A stretch of 46,688 bases of DNA from Tissierellia bacterium (GTDB lineage: Bacteria > Bacillota > Clostridia > Tissierellales > Peptoniphilaceae): positions 1 through 46,688 of the forward strand of contig JAAYEL010000090.1 of NCBI GenBank assembly GCA_012728755.1. Reading direction: 5' to 3'. Below, in pieces: positions 27,739-35,408 of the stretch (position 1 is the first letter of the stretch; each line of letters begins with the position of its first letter). A model generated the notes under the pieces. The model made no database searches, was not told the DNA's origin, and saw nothing but the letters and a program-made list of their open reading frames with translations. The position numbers and the translations under genes are program-made.

Positions 27739-28870
27739 TTATCTCTTCTCCAGTCTTAACTACAGTTATAGTTTCTTTAGCAAAGTCGATCACAAGATAC
27801 TTATTAGTCATATCAACATTTGCAAAGCTAGCAATCGCTTTATCTTTTCCTACTGCTTGTATTGGGGAATAGCCATAATTTAAGTTAGAATCTAAGACCT
27901 TTGGTTCACCTATTATCTTATGTGGATCTAACTGGGATATTAGATTTCCCTTCAAATCATATTTCTTATAGACTTGTTTGCCATAGCTGCTACTTGTGTA
28001 AAGATATCCATCTTTTATAGATACTATTGTTTCTCCGTCTATAGTAAGTAGTTTTTCATTATTTTCTAAAGAATATAGGCTTGATGTTGTAGTAGATTTT
28101 GTCGGATCATCTATATTATATACTCCAGTGTCTAGAGCGTAGTAGTCGTTATTAATAGCCAATAAAGTGCCATCTTCTTTATTAAAGTCATGGATTTTCA
28201 TATCATTCATATCTAAATAATAGTCTTTAGGGTCATTGTCAGTAGGGTCAGAACCACTGTTTATTAGAAAAACTCTATCTTTATATGTCGCCGATATTTG
28301 TCTAGGTAGTTTAGGTGCTTCTTTTATATTAAGACTTTTATCCATTATATACTTAATATTTTCATCATCCTTTGATCCCTCAATTATTAAATTGCCATCT
28401 GTGATATATAATCTACCAATTAAGTGATCAAAGGATTTATGTACTTTTTTATCATCACCGTTTAGATTGATAGAGATTAGATTATATTTTGTGTTGTATT
28501 CTTTATCTTCATATTTAGTTATAAAAACAATTCTTGATCCTACGATATTAATGTTACTATCAATACGCTCAGAATAGTTTTCAAAGCTATGTGAAGTATC
28601 TGGGTCAACTTCGACGTCATCAGCATAAACAAGGTCTGCTATTTTCGTAGCATCTGGTAAACTTCCATCAATATAAAATAAAGATTCACTATTACGAACA
28701 TAAAAGCTATCATCATATACATCAATATTCTTTTGACCATATAATCCTTGTACAGAGTAGTCTGTGGTAATCTCATCAAATTTATTTTTAGGAGTGCAGG
28801 ATGTAACCATTAACAAAATGCTAAGTATCAACATAGTTAGTATCGCTTTTCTTAATTTTAGGGTTTTCAT
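27725..28870 (-). CDS. Predicted lipoprotein in the ABC operon
   Basis: Start set at ATG 28870 (381 residues), because AAAGGAAG lies 4 nt upstream; an in-frame ATG at 28894 has no such site. Residues 1-25 are a lipoprotein signal: KLRK, a hydrophobic core and VTSC with C25 as the lipidated cysteine. The rest is a beta-rich, extracellular domain with several Asp-rich and Tyr-rich strands, suggesting a propeller-like fold, but I recognise no family. It is the first gene of the operon, so it probably works with the ABC exporter as a sensor or substrate-handling partner. Confidence 0.7.
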   Translation of the reverse strand: MKTLKLRKAILTMLILSILLMVTSCTPKNKFDEITTDYSVQGLYGQKNIDVYDDSFYVRNSESLFYIDGSLPDATKIADLVYADDVEVDPDTSHSFENYSERIDSNINIVGSRIVFITKYEDKEYNTKYNLISINLNGDDKKVHKSFDHLIGRLYITDGNLIIEGSKDDENIKYIMDKSLNIKEAPKLPRQISATYKDRVFLINSGSDPTDNDPKDYYLDMNDMKIHDFNKEDGTLLAINNDYYALDTGVYNIDDPTKSTTTSSLYSLENNEKLLTIDGETIVSIKDGYLYTSSSYGKQVYKKYDLKGNLISQLDPHKIIGEPKVLDSNLNYGYSPIQAVGKDKAIASFANVDMTNKYLVIDFAKETITVVKTGEEINVNE

Positions 28871-29026
28871 AATACTTCCTTTCATGTTTAACATCGATTA
28901 ACTGCTAACTTAAACTGTTATATCTATCATATCACTTAGGGGGAGGGGATAATCAAATAATTGTCTATAGATTTAAGAATGCACTCGAGAAGATATTAAT
29001 TATTTGTCAAAAACATCTAGTTATGT

Positions 29027-29101
29027 AATTTACATGTAAATTATTATTGAAAAACGATAATTTAGATGATATAATAATATTATCGAAAAACAATAATTTA
29101 G
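29027..29101 (+). promoter_or_regulatory. Operator-rich promoter of the membrane protein/HTH operon
   Basis: TTGAAA (29047-29052), a 17-bp spacer and TATAAT (29070-29075) form a near-consensus promoter. The perfect palindrome AATTTACATGTAAATT lies at 29027-29042, just upstream. A 17-bp direct repeat, GAAAAACGATAATTTAG (29049-29065) and GAAAAACAATAATTTAG (29085-29101), flanks the -10 with a 36-bp period. Either could be bound by the small Cro/CI-type protein encoded in the operon. Confidence 0.65.
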
Positions 29102-29109
29102 GAGGTTAT

Positions 29110-30051
29110 ATGAAGGCGAAAAATATTAGGCTGATTATATTGGTAAGTATGATTGTCTTATTGGTATTAGCTGCTATAGGATATCTTAATGGAGCGGTTT
29201 ATAGTACTTTTTTGGCATTTCCATTTCAACAAATAATCATGCTAGTATCATTTTTAAGCACAAAAGGAGTTATTCTAAATGGAATAGGGATATTTGTATA
29301 TTTGGCTGTGACTCTTCTTCCTTTTGTGTACCTGGTTGATAAGGTACTTAAGGGAAGGGCAAATGTGGAGGATTTATTACTTATCCTTCTAAGTATCACG
29401 ATTGGATATAGTCTTTATGTAGGTCTAAATCCTGTAAGTGAGCATATTCAAATTGATTCAAAGGAATTTGTGATAGAAAGATATACGGTAATATCTATGG
29501 TAAATTACTGGATTTTGATTTCGTATTTGGCTATCAAGCTAATAAGAAATGTTGAGAAGATTGATTCAAATAATTCTATACTGTACATCCAATATTTATT
29601 GGCATTTGTTTCTTTGGTAATCATAGTAAATATTATCGGCGTTGAATTGCCTAACTACATCATGCAAAGCAAAGCGATGGGAGATCCTAATGGAAATGGT
29701 CTAAATATAGCTTTTGTATTTTTAAGTTTTTTAACTAGGATGGTTCCTTCACTACTTGCAGTTATTTTGATATTTAGATCATTTGAACTAAATCGAAAAA
29801 ATATAGAGGTGAGGATTGTTAGATTTGCACAGAGGATAAAGAAATTATCTAGATTATTTTTGATGATAAGCTTTGGTGTTATAGGAGTTCATAGTTTTAT
29901 ATCTGTATTTTTTATAGATTATGTAGCTTCAAAGAACATGATATCTATGGCTCAATTAGCATCTTTGATAGTCATATTTGCATTTTACATTATTTCTAAT
30001 ACTATTTTGAAAAATAAAGAGCTAGAAGAAGAATCAAGGCTCATAGTGTAG
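29110..30051 (+). CDS. Polytopic membrane protein, DUF2975-like
   Basis: Start set at ATG 29110 (313 residues), because AGGAGG lies 5 nt upstream; an earlier in-frame ATG (29047) falls in the promoter. About eight membrane helices are visible, with a short conserved-looking middle loop (residues about 185-205). The following gene is a YozG-like HTH regulator, and DUF2975 proteins are regularly paired with such regulators (YoaS/YozG in Bacillus). The length is about twice that of a typical DUF2975 protein, so it may be a fused or duplicated form. No catalytic motif seen. Confidence 0.55.
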   Translation: MKAKNIRLIILVSMIVLLVLAAIGYLNGAVYSTFLAFPFQQIIMLVSFLSTKGVILNGIGIFVYLAVTLLPFVYLVDKVLKGRANVEDLLLILLSITIGYSLYVGLNPVSEHIQIDSKEFVIERYTVISMVNYWILISYLAIKLIRNVEKIDSNNSILYIQYLLAFVSLVIIVNIIGVELPNYIMQSKAMGDPNGNGLNIAFVFLSFLTRMVPSLLAVILIFRSFELNRKNIEVRIVRFAQRIKKLSRLFLMISFGVIGVHSFISVFFIDYVASKNMISMAQLASLIVIFAFYIISNTILKNKELEEESRLIV

Positions 30052-30058
30052 GTGCATC

Positions 30059-30274
30059 ATGGCTATTAATATTTATTTGGAAGATATATTAAAGGAAAGA
30101 GGTATCACATCAAAAGATTTGGCGAAGATGATCGATATTACTGAAGCAAATCTATCGATACTGAGAAGTGGTAAGGCAAAGGGTGTTAGGTTTAACACGA
30201 TCAATAAGATTTGCTTTTATCTAAAGTGCGATGTTGGAGATATCATCAAACATGATGGAAGATTGGAGGATTAG
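30059..30274 (+). CDS. Small Cro/CI-type HTH regulator (YozG-like)
   Basis: A 71-residue protein made almost wholly of one helix-turn-helix domain: ITSKDLAKMIDITEANLSILRSGK, then VRFNTINKICFYLKCDVGDIIK. The pattern (recognition helix with SILRSGKAKGVRF) is that of the YozG family, usually coupled to a membrane partner that may sequester it. It sits 7 bp after the membrane protein gene and directly before the third gene. It probably controls the operator-rich promoter of its own operon. Confidence 0.85.
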   Translation: MAINIYLEDILKERGITSKDLAKMIDITEANLSILRSGKAKGVRFNTINKICFYLKCDVGDIIKHDGRLED

Positions 30275-31120
30275 ATGAATAAGAGACGTAGAAAAATTGG
30301 ATTTAATATTGGCTATATCTTCATATTTTTGTTTATAATTGCCATGGCATCATCTATATTTAATGTAAGATTAAGTCAGGGTAGTGTCTTAGAAGAAAGT
30401 AGTGTTGATAATTTTGTTGGCATGGTAATAACTACTAGGAAGACACAAATTCAGTTCGATGAAAATGGAAAGAAATATGGTCAGGAAACAACTATAGCGA
30501 GAGATATAAAAACTATTGATTTTGATTTTGAAAATCTTGGTTCCATATATATGGTAAGAGAACTTGAAGATGGTGAGATGACTCAGCATCTTAGAGGAAA
30601 CGATCCATTTTCAAATGTTCATATCAGAGTCGTGGCAGGTCAAACGCCTAGATATATCATAGAGATGGACTATCTTTTAGATTCCAAAAATGAACAATTA
30701 TATAGGCTATTCAAGATATATCAAGATAGTAAGGGTGGGTATTTTATAACCAATTCAGAAGGATTTAACGTGAACAAAGGAACTGCTATCGGCATTGAAG
30801 GAAACAATGATCAGTCAGTAATCGAATATAAGCTTGACTTAAAGGCTGTCGAGATATCGGATGGGATATTGGTTACCGAATTGGATAAAAATCTTAACTC
30901 AATAAGCAACCAAACCTATACTTTTGAAGATTTACCAAAAGCATTAGAACCACAAAACGAAACCATGTTTTTTATGGTAACTCAAGCTCCTGAATTAAAA
31001 CGAATCGAAAACAATGAACAACTACGAATTTATGGACGTGAGTCAGACAAGGCAATAGTTTATATAAAAGATGCAAAAACCATCAAACCTCTAGAAATAC
31101 CAATAAAATGGAATGAATGA
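30275..31120 (+). CDS. Single-TM protein of unknown function
   Basis: A 281-residue protein. A basic start (MNKRRRKIG) and one membrane helix (about 10-28) lead to an extracellular, beta-rich domain of about 250 residues. There is no cysteine and no family I recognise. GGAGG at 30264-30268 precedes the ATG, which directly follows the HTH stop. It is the third gene of the small regulator operon. It may be the sensing or effector part, but nothing in the sequence shows that. Confidence 0.6.
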   Translation: MNKRRRKIGFNIGYIFIFLFIIAMASSIFNVRLSQGSVLEESSVDNFVGMVITTRKTQIQFDENGKKYGQETTIARDIKTIDFDFENLGSIYMVRELEDGEMTQHLRGNDPFSNVHIRVVAGQTPRYIIEMDYLLDSKNEQLYRLFKIYQDSKGGYFITNSEGFNVNKGTAIGIEGNNDQSVIEYKLDLKAVEISDGILVTELDKNLNSISNQTYTFEDLPKALEPQNETMFFMVTQAPELKRIENNEQLRIYGRESDKAIVYIKDAKTIKPLEIPIKWNE

Positions 31121-31161
31121 AACTATCCATTTGAAAACTAATTTTAAATGTGAAATGAAAG

Positions 31162-31378
31162 TTACCATGGCTATGTGCTAAAAATGGGTCCAACCATGGT
31201 ACGAAATTTCAGAAAGTTACCATGGCTACAGACTCAAATAGGGTCTAGCCATGGTACAAAAAATCGTAAAAATACCATGGCTACCCCTGAAAACCCGTCA
31301 CAGCCTTGGTATTGTGAAAAAATATATGCCATGGCTGGACCCTAAAAGTGGAGACAACCCTGGTATTTTTGCATGGTA
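31162..31378. repeat. Four-unit palindromic array, 55-bp period
   Basis: Four imperfect palindromes start at 31163, 31218, 31273 and 31327 (spacings 55, 55 and 54). Units 1-2 open TACCATGG and close CCATGGTA. Unit 3 closes CCTTGGTA, and unit 4 opens TGCCATGG and closes CCCTGGTA. A further half-site, GCATGGTA, is at 31371-31378. Loops of about 23 bp share a GGGTC/GACCC element and an A-run. Unit 4 reads best in the opposite orientation to units 1-2. The array fills most of the 350-bp gap after the third gene of the operon and would be transcribed as four hairpins before the next terminator. It is not a CRISPR. Confidence 0.8.
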
Positions 31379-31394
31379 CTTCCAATAGAATGAC

Positions 31395-31426
31395 GGATTT
31401 TGCGTAGCAAAATCCTACATTTTTTA
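31395..31426 (+). terminator. Intrinsic terminator of the membrane protein/HTH operon
   Basis: GGATTTTGC (31395-31403), loop GTA, GCAAAATCC (31407-31415), then TACATTTTTT. The palindromic array lies upstream of it and so falls within the transcript. Confidence 0.75.
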
Positions 31427-31439
31427 TATGGGACTTAAG

Positions 31440-31467
31440 GTGAAAAAAAGCGGCCTTTCGGCCGCTA
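31440..31467 (-). terminator. Terminator of the holA operon
   Basis: AGCGGCC (31449-31455), loop TTTC, GGCCGCT (31460-31466). The minus strand gives a long T-run (complement of 31443-31449) right after the stem. It also has some T on the plus side. Confidence 0.85.
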
Positions 31468-31470
31468 TTT

Positions 31471-32250
31471 TTATCTAATTTTATAGTTATCTATGGACCA
31501 AGACTTGACATTTACTGCGACGATGCCTGTACCACAATACTCACATACCTTTGTGCCTAGTGATTTTATAGGTGCGCCACAATTGCTACAATTGAGTCCA
31601 AATGAACCTTCTTTTGTGTATTTGTCCTCGATTAAGTCGAGATCTTGAATATAATTCATCATTATCTCATATCGAGTTTGTATCTTGATGCTATCATCGC
31701 CTGCGATAAGAGTGCCTTGTGTATCTTTTGTAAAATGCCTATAAGCCAATGATGTCTGAAACACTATACTAGCCTTACCATTTGATTTATAGTAGTTAGA
31801 TATGACTGTATTATTAATCTTTACATCATCGAAATGCTCTTTGATGTTTCTTGATATATGGTCATTAATGACATTTTCTGTTTTTGAACGAAGGGAATCA
31901 GACATGCTATGTCCATTTAAGATTTCTTGTTCTTCAATCGAGTTAAAGACGTTTAGTAGGCTGTTTACAGCCATATCCTTAAACTGGTCAATATTTATTT
32001 CTGGAAAATCTCTAGCTATCATAGGTCCGTAAATCTTATCCATACTGCTCAAGCTTTTTGGAGTTTGATTTATCTCTTTTAACGCTGGGGCGTTATCCTT
32101 AAACATATTGAATATATCGACAACGGGGCTTAACTGGCTCTTAAAATTTCTATACCAAGCCAGGTATCTGTTCAATAAGAAAATTATCACTGCCGCCATC
32201 ACGATAATCGCAATGATAAGTGGTGCATTATCTTTAATAGTCTCTAACAT
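31471..32250 (-). CDS. Tim44-like membrane protein with C-terminal zinc ribbon
   Basis: A 259-residue protein. One N-terminal membrane helix (about 10-27) is followed by a region with YGPMIARDFPEINIDQFKDMAVNSLLNVFNSIEE, which resembles the Tim44-like (calcium-channel/transport) domain found in Firmicute membrane proteins. The C-terminus is a zinc ribbon: CSNCGAPIKSLGTKVCEYCG. The function of these bacterial Tim44-type proteins is not settled. Its start codon overlaps the holA stop by one base (TAATG), so they are co-translated. A strong terminator follows. Confidence 0.6.
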   Translation of the reverse strand: MLETIKDNAPLIIAIIVMAAVIIFLLNRYLAWYRNFKSQLSPVVDIFNMFKDNAPALKEINQTPKSLSSMDKIYGPMIARDFPEINIDQFKDMAVNSLLNVFNSIEEQEILNGHSMSDSLRSKTENVINDHISRNIKEHFDDVKINNTVISNYYKSNGKASIVFQTSLAYRHFTKDTQGTLIAGDDSIKIQTRYEIMMNYIQDLDLIEDKYTKEGSFGLNCSNCGAPIKSLGTKVCEYCGTGIVAVNVKSWSIDNYKIR

Positions 32251-33281
32251 TAATCTCTCCTTGCAAATTCTAGTATCAATCTCTTAACTAAATAGTCCAT
32301 ATCAGGACCACCAGTCTTAGACTTAAGTTCTGTTTCGTATGCCTGTGAATGAATAGCGATTAGCTCATCCACAGTAAAATTCCTAGCAAATCTGACGCCT
32401 TTATCATATTCAAAACTACCTATAGAACAATAACTCATCCCGGTTTGCTTATTTACCCTTTTATCTACGCAGTCTTTTACGCATAGAATATTTCTAATTT
32501 GCCTCAATATCATGTGAAATATTCGAAAAGGGTCCTCTTCTTCTTTAAGTCTTTTATAAATCTCTAAAGCTTTTTGAACATTCCTATCAGAAAGGCTATC
32601 AGTAAGCATAAAGATATTATCGTCAAATTGCTCAGTTACCGCTTCTTCAATCTCTGCAGTAGTAGGCTCTTTAGAGTTAATATTATTGAGCAATTTATCT
32701 AGCTCATTAACGACTTCGAAAAGATTTTGCTTTGAATCTCTATCATTATATCCTAATCTATCATTGATAAAAGCAGCATTTCTTGAATCGATCTTAATCT
32801 TACTTTTCGCAAAATGTTTTACTATAAAACCATTAAATTGCCTTTTATCTAGCCTTGATATCTCATAGAAGGAACCAGCTTTCTCAACAGCTTTGACAAA
32901 TTTACCCTTAAAAAGAGAATCCGCCTCATGAGAAAGAATGAGAATAGTATTTTGATTAGGATTTTCTAAATACTTTTGGATATAATCAAATGTAGCCTCA
33001 TATTTTTTAAGTTTATCCTTATTAAGTACTACATTTTCGATTAAGACTATCTTATGCTCATCCATAAAGGGTAGCGTTTCAACACTATCTAGAAATCTTT
33101 GACCTGTAAGCTTCTCAAAATCAAGCTTCACATAGTTTAAATCCAAAAAAGCCTCGTTTAAGTAATCCTTTTTTATACTCTCCATAGCTAAATCATAAAG
33201 ATAGGGCTCTTTAATCTGAATCAATACGATATTATTTAATTTTTTTTCGTCAATATTATTTATTAAGTCAATATAATTCAT
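32250..33281 (-). CDS. holA: DNA polymerase III subunit delta
   Basis: A 343-residue clamp-loader subunit that opens the sliding clamp. The N-terminal AAA-like domain (about 1-150) has IVLIQIKEPYLYDLA and LPFMDEHKIVLIENV. The middle and collar domains have DDNIFMLTDSLSDRNVQKALEIYKRL and DPFRIFHMILRQIRNIL, strong markers of HolA. Length matches the family. In many Firmicutes holA lies next to comEC and rpsT. Here rpsT is close but comEC is far away. Confidence 0.92.
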   Translation of the reverse strand: MNYIDLINNIDEKKLNNIVLIQIKEPYLYDLAMESIKKDYLNEAFLDLNYVKLDFEKLTGQRFLDSVETLPFMDEHKIVLIENVVLNKDKLKKYEATFDYIQKYLENPNQNTILILSHEADSLFKGKFVKAVEKAGSFYEISRLDKRQFNGFIVKHFAKSKIKIDSRNAAFINDRLGYNDRDSKQNLFEVVNELDKLLNNINSKEPTTAEIEEAVTEQFDDNIFMLTDSLSDRNVQKALEIYKRLKEEEDPFRIFHMILRQIRNILCVKDCVDKRVNKQTGMSYCSIGSFEYDKGVRFARNFTVDELIAIHSQAYETELKSKTGGPDMDYLVKRLILEFARRD

Positions 33282-33399
33282 AATAACATTTTACCATCTA
33301 AACAAAATAAATGATAATATAAGATGATTTTTTTGAAATGCTTATTAATGGGTATCTCATAATTCTAAGAAATATTTTTTGTAAAATGAGGAGAGTTGG

Positions 33400-33765
33400 A
33401 TGTTAAAAGAAAAAACACTTAAGAATATTAATATTGGATTATATGTATTGGGGATGGGAAGCTATCTATTATTTCTTTTGGCTCATTATGGATATGTAAA
33501 CTTATCGGCCATATCTGGTGATCCAAAAGGCTATTTTTTACTAATTCCTGTATTTGCGATATCGATTCTTGCGACTTCAGTAATTGAGATAATGGTTAAA
33601 AAGAGAAATGGAGAAAAGATAGGTTTTTTCTCGATAGCTATAGATGTGTTGATATTTGGTGCGTTGATCGCTTATGCTATATATCTATATAACATGCCTG
33701 TTGGATTTTGCCCTATTAGAGCCTTCTTTTCTAATGGAGGATTTAGCCAAACATCATTCGAATAA
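33400..33765 (+). CDS. Small polytopic membrane protein of unknown function
   Basis: A 121-residue protein with about three membrane helices (about 10-28, 46-66 and 78-98) and a short cysteine-containing tail (VGFCPIRAFF). AGGAG at 33388-33392 precedes the ATG. It has a bidirectional terminator right after it and lies between the divergent holA and the convergent rpsT. No family recognised. Confidence 0.6.
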   Translation: MLKEKTLKNINIGLYVLGMGSYLLFLLAHYGYVNLSAISGDPKGYFLLIPVFAISILATSVIEIMVKKRNGEKIGFFSIAIDVLIFGALIAYAIYLYNMPVGFCPIRAFFSNGGFSQTSFE

Positions 33766-33776
33766 TGGCAATAAAA

Positions 33777-33807
33777 AATGGACTATATATAGTCCATTAT
33801 TTTTTTT
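33777..33807. terminator. Bidirectional terminator before rpsT
   Basis: AATGGACTATA (33777-33787) is directly followed by its complement TATAGTCCATT (33788-33798), with T-run after and A-run before. It serves both the small membrane protein gene and rpsT. Confidence 0.85.
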
Positions 33808-33808
33808 A

Positions 33809-34075
33809 TTAAGCTGTTGCTTTATTAAGCTTCTTTTGTAATTGACTAGTACGTCTTGAGGCAGCATTTGGATGTATAACATTTGCAAGTGATGCTCTTT
33901 TTAATTTCTTGTCAATTAACTTAAGTAATTCTCTAGCTTCATCAAGATTGTTATTTTCTAAAGCTGTTTCGAATTTTTTAATATAAGTCTTTATTTCGCT
34001 TTTTCTGCTCTTATTATGAAGTGTTTGTCTTTTAGCTACTTCAATTCTTTTGATAGCTGATTTAATATTTGCCAT
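33809..34075 (-). CDS. rpsT: 30S ribosomal protein S20
   Basis: An 88-residue basic helical protein binding 16S rRNA. The family start MANIKSAIKRIEVAKRQTLHN and the C-terminal IHPNAASRRTSQLQKKLN are clear. GAGGAGGTG just upstream of the ATG is a very strong ribosome binding site, fitting high expression. It is read opposite to lepA, as in many Firmicutes. Confidence 0.97.
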   Translation of the reverse strand: MANIKSAIKRIEVAKRQTLHNKSRKSEIKTYIKKFETALENNNLDEARELLKLIDKKLKRASLANVIHPNAASRRTSQLQKKLNKATA

Positions 34076-34121
34076 TTCTTCACCTCCTCAAGTTTGTCTA
34101 AATGTATAAATAACACCCATT

Positions 34122-34150
34122 ATTTTAGCATCTGTTTAGTCAAATTGCAA
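34122..34150 (-). promoter_or_regulatory. rpsT promoter
   Basis: On the minus strand TTGCAA (34145-34150), a 17-bp spacer and TAAAAT (complement of 34122-34127) sit about 47 bp before the ATG. Confidence 0.55.
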
Positions 34151-34194
34151 GTATTTGAGTTGAACTTTTCTAAAATAAAACATTATTCTTGCAT

Positions 34195-34255
34195 TTATGG
34201 TATAATAAACCGTAATTAGAACCCATAATATCAGTGATTAGTAAGCTAATCAGTT
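34195..34255 (+). promoter_or_regulatory. Promoter and leader hairpin of the signal peptidase/lepA operon
   Basis: An extended -10, TGGTATAAT (TATAAT at 34201-34206), without a good -35. The transcript would have a leader of about 90 nt with the hairpin TGATTAG (34235-34241), loop TAAG, CTAATCA (34246-34252). No known riboswitch is recognised. Confidence 0.5.
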
Positions 34256-34300
34256 GATGTTATATATAGGATAACACATTTATGAAAAGAGGTGTTGAAA

Positions 34301-34849
34301 ATGAATGAAGAAAAAGAAATTTTGAAAAGTACTGGATCTAGCATTTTTGATTGGATTAAATCATTTGCTATTGCTTTGATACTAGCATTACTTATAAAGA
34401 CATTTTTATTTGAGCCAACACAAGTTCAAGGCTCATCTATGGAAAATACATTGCACACAGGGGATAGAGTTATAGTTAATAAGATTGGATTGAAGATTAA
34501 ACCTATTGAAAGAGGTGATATCGTAGTGATGCATTACGATCCATCCGATGAAGATTTTATTAAAAGAGTTATAGGTCTACCAGGCGAGACTATACAGTTA
34601 ATAGATGGTAAATTTTATATTAATGGTAAGGTCATCGAAGAAAACTATATTAATTCTGATTATACTAATCAGATAAATGGATTTGAATGGATTTTGGGCG
34701 AAGGCGAGTATTTTTTAGCAGGAGACAATAGGTTGCCTGGTAAGAGCAAGGACTCAAGAGATTTTGGCCCAGTGAATATAGATCATATAAAAGGAGTTGC
34801 GTCATTTAGATTTTACCCGTTTGGGGAATCGTTTGGTACGCTAGATTAA
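34301..34849 (+). CDS. lepB: Type I signal peptidase, first copy
   Basis: A 182-residue membrane-bound Ser/Lys protease that cleaves signal peptides. The TM is at about 18-38, catalytic S46 in QGSSMENT and catalytic K88 in FIKRVIGLPGE. The later boxes GDNR and SKDSRDFGPV are present. AGAGGTG at 34288-34294 fits the start at ATG 34301; a GTG at 34292 would overlap it. The gap to the second peptidase gene is 4 bp. The operon continues into lepA. Confidence 0.95.
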   Translation: MNEEKEILKSTGSSIFDWIKSFAIALILALLIKTFLFEPTQVQGSSMENTLHTGDRVIVNKIGLKIKPIERGDIVVMHYDPSDEDFIKRVIGLPGETIQLIDGKFYINGKVIEENYINSDYTNQINGFEWILGEGEYFLAGDNRLPGKSKDSRDFGPVNIDHIKGVASFRFYPFGESFGTLD

Positions 34850-34853
34850 GGTT

Positions 34854-35396
34854 TTGGATAGTAGGATTTTAGCTAAGAGAAGAATGAGAGAAAAAAGAAG
34901 GCGACAGAAAATTAGAAATAATATTTCTGCCTTTTTTAAACTTGCTCTTTTAGGGATTGTAGTTTTTCTAATAATAAATACATTTATATTAGCTATTATT
35001 ACGGTAGATGGCAATTCAATGAATCCAACAATTGAACATGGTGAGAAAATAGCTTTCTCGAAACTAGGGGTATCTTCGACAAATATTGAAAGAGGAGATA
35101 TTGTTTTGTTTAAGGGAAAGGATAATGTGACCTATGTTAAGAGAGTTATCGGACTTCCAGGGGAATTTGTAGAGATTGAAAAAGGTAGTATTTATATTAA
35201 TGGTAGAAAATTTGAAGAGGATGTTAGCAAAGAATATACTCATCACTACAATATTACTAAATGGTATCTGCAAGAAGGCGAGTTTTTTGTGTTAGGAGAT
35301 AACCGAGCGATAGATGATTCTAAGGATTCAAGAGTTTTTGGTCCTGTTAATATAGACATGATAGAAGGAAAGTTTTTGACCCGTTTTGGGTTTTGA
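34854..35396 (+). CDS. lepB: Type I signal peptidase, second copy
   Basis: A 180-residue paralogue of the upstream protease. A strongly basic N-terminus (residues 8-22, many R and K) precedes the TM (about 28-50). Catalytic residues are S55 in DGNSMNPT and K96 in YVKRVIGLPGE, and GDNR and SKDSRVFGPV are also present. The likely start is TTG 34854, with AAGG at 34848-34851 partly overlapping it; an internal ATG at 34884 is possible. The divergence between the copies is high, so this is not a recent duplication and the two may differ in substrate preference. Confidence 0.9.
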   Translation: MDSRILAKRRMREKRRRQKIRNNISAFFKLALLGIVVFLIINTFILAIITVDGNSMNPTIEHGEKIAFSKLGVSSTNIERGDIVLFKGKDNVTYVKRVIGLPGEFVEIEKGSIYINGRKFEEDVSKEYTHHYNITKWYLQEGEFFVLGDNRAIDDSKDSRVFGPVNIDMIEGKFLTRFGF

Positions 35397-35408
35397 TTTG
35401 GAGGATCG

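Noticed and set aside
29047-29109. ATG 29047 as start of the DUF2975-like gene
   Set aside because: It would lie on the -35 and -10 elements and the direct repeats; AGGAGG serves ATG 29110.
31162-31378. CRISPR array
   Set aside because: Units are palindromes with diverged arms and a 55-bp period, the intervening loops share sequence, and no cas gene is present.
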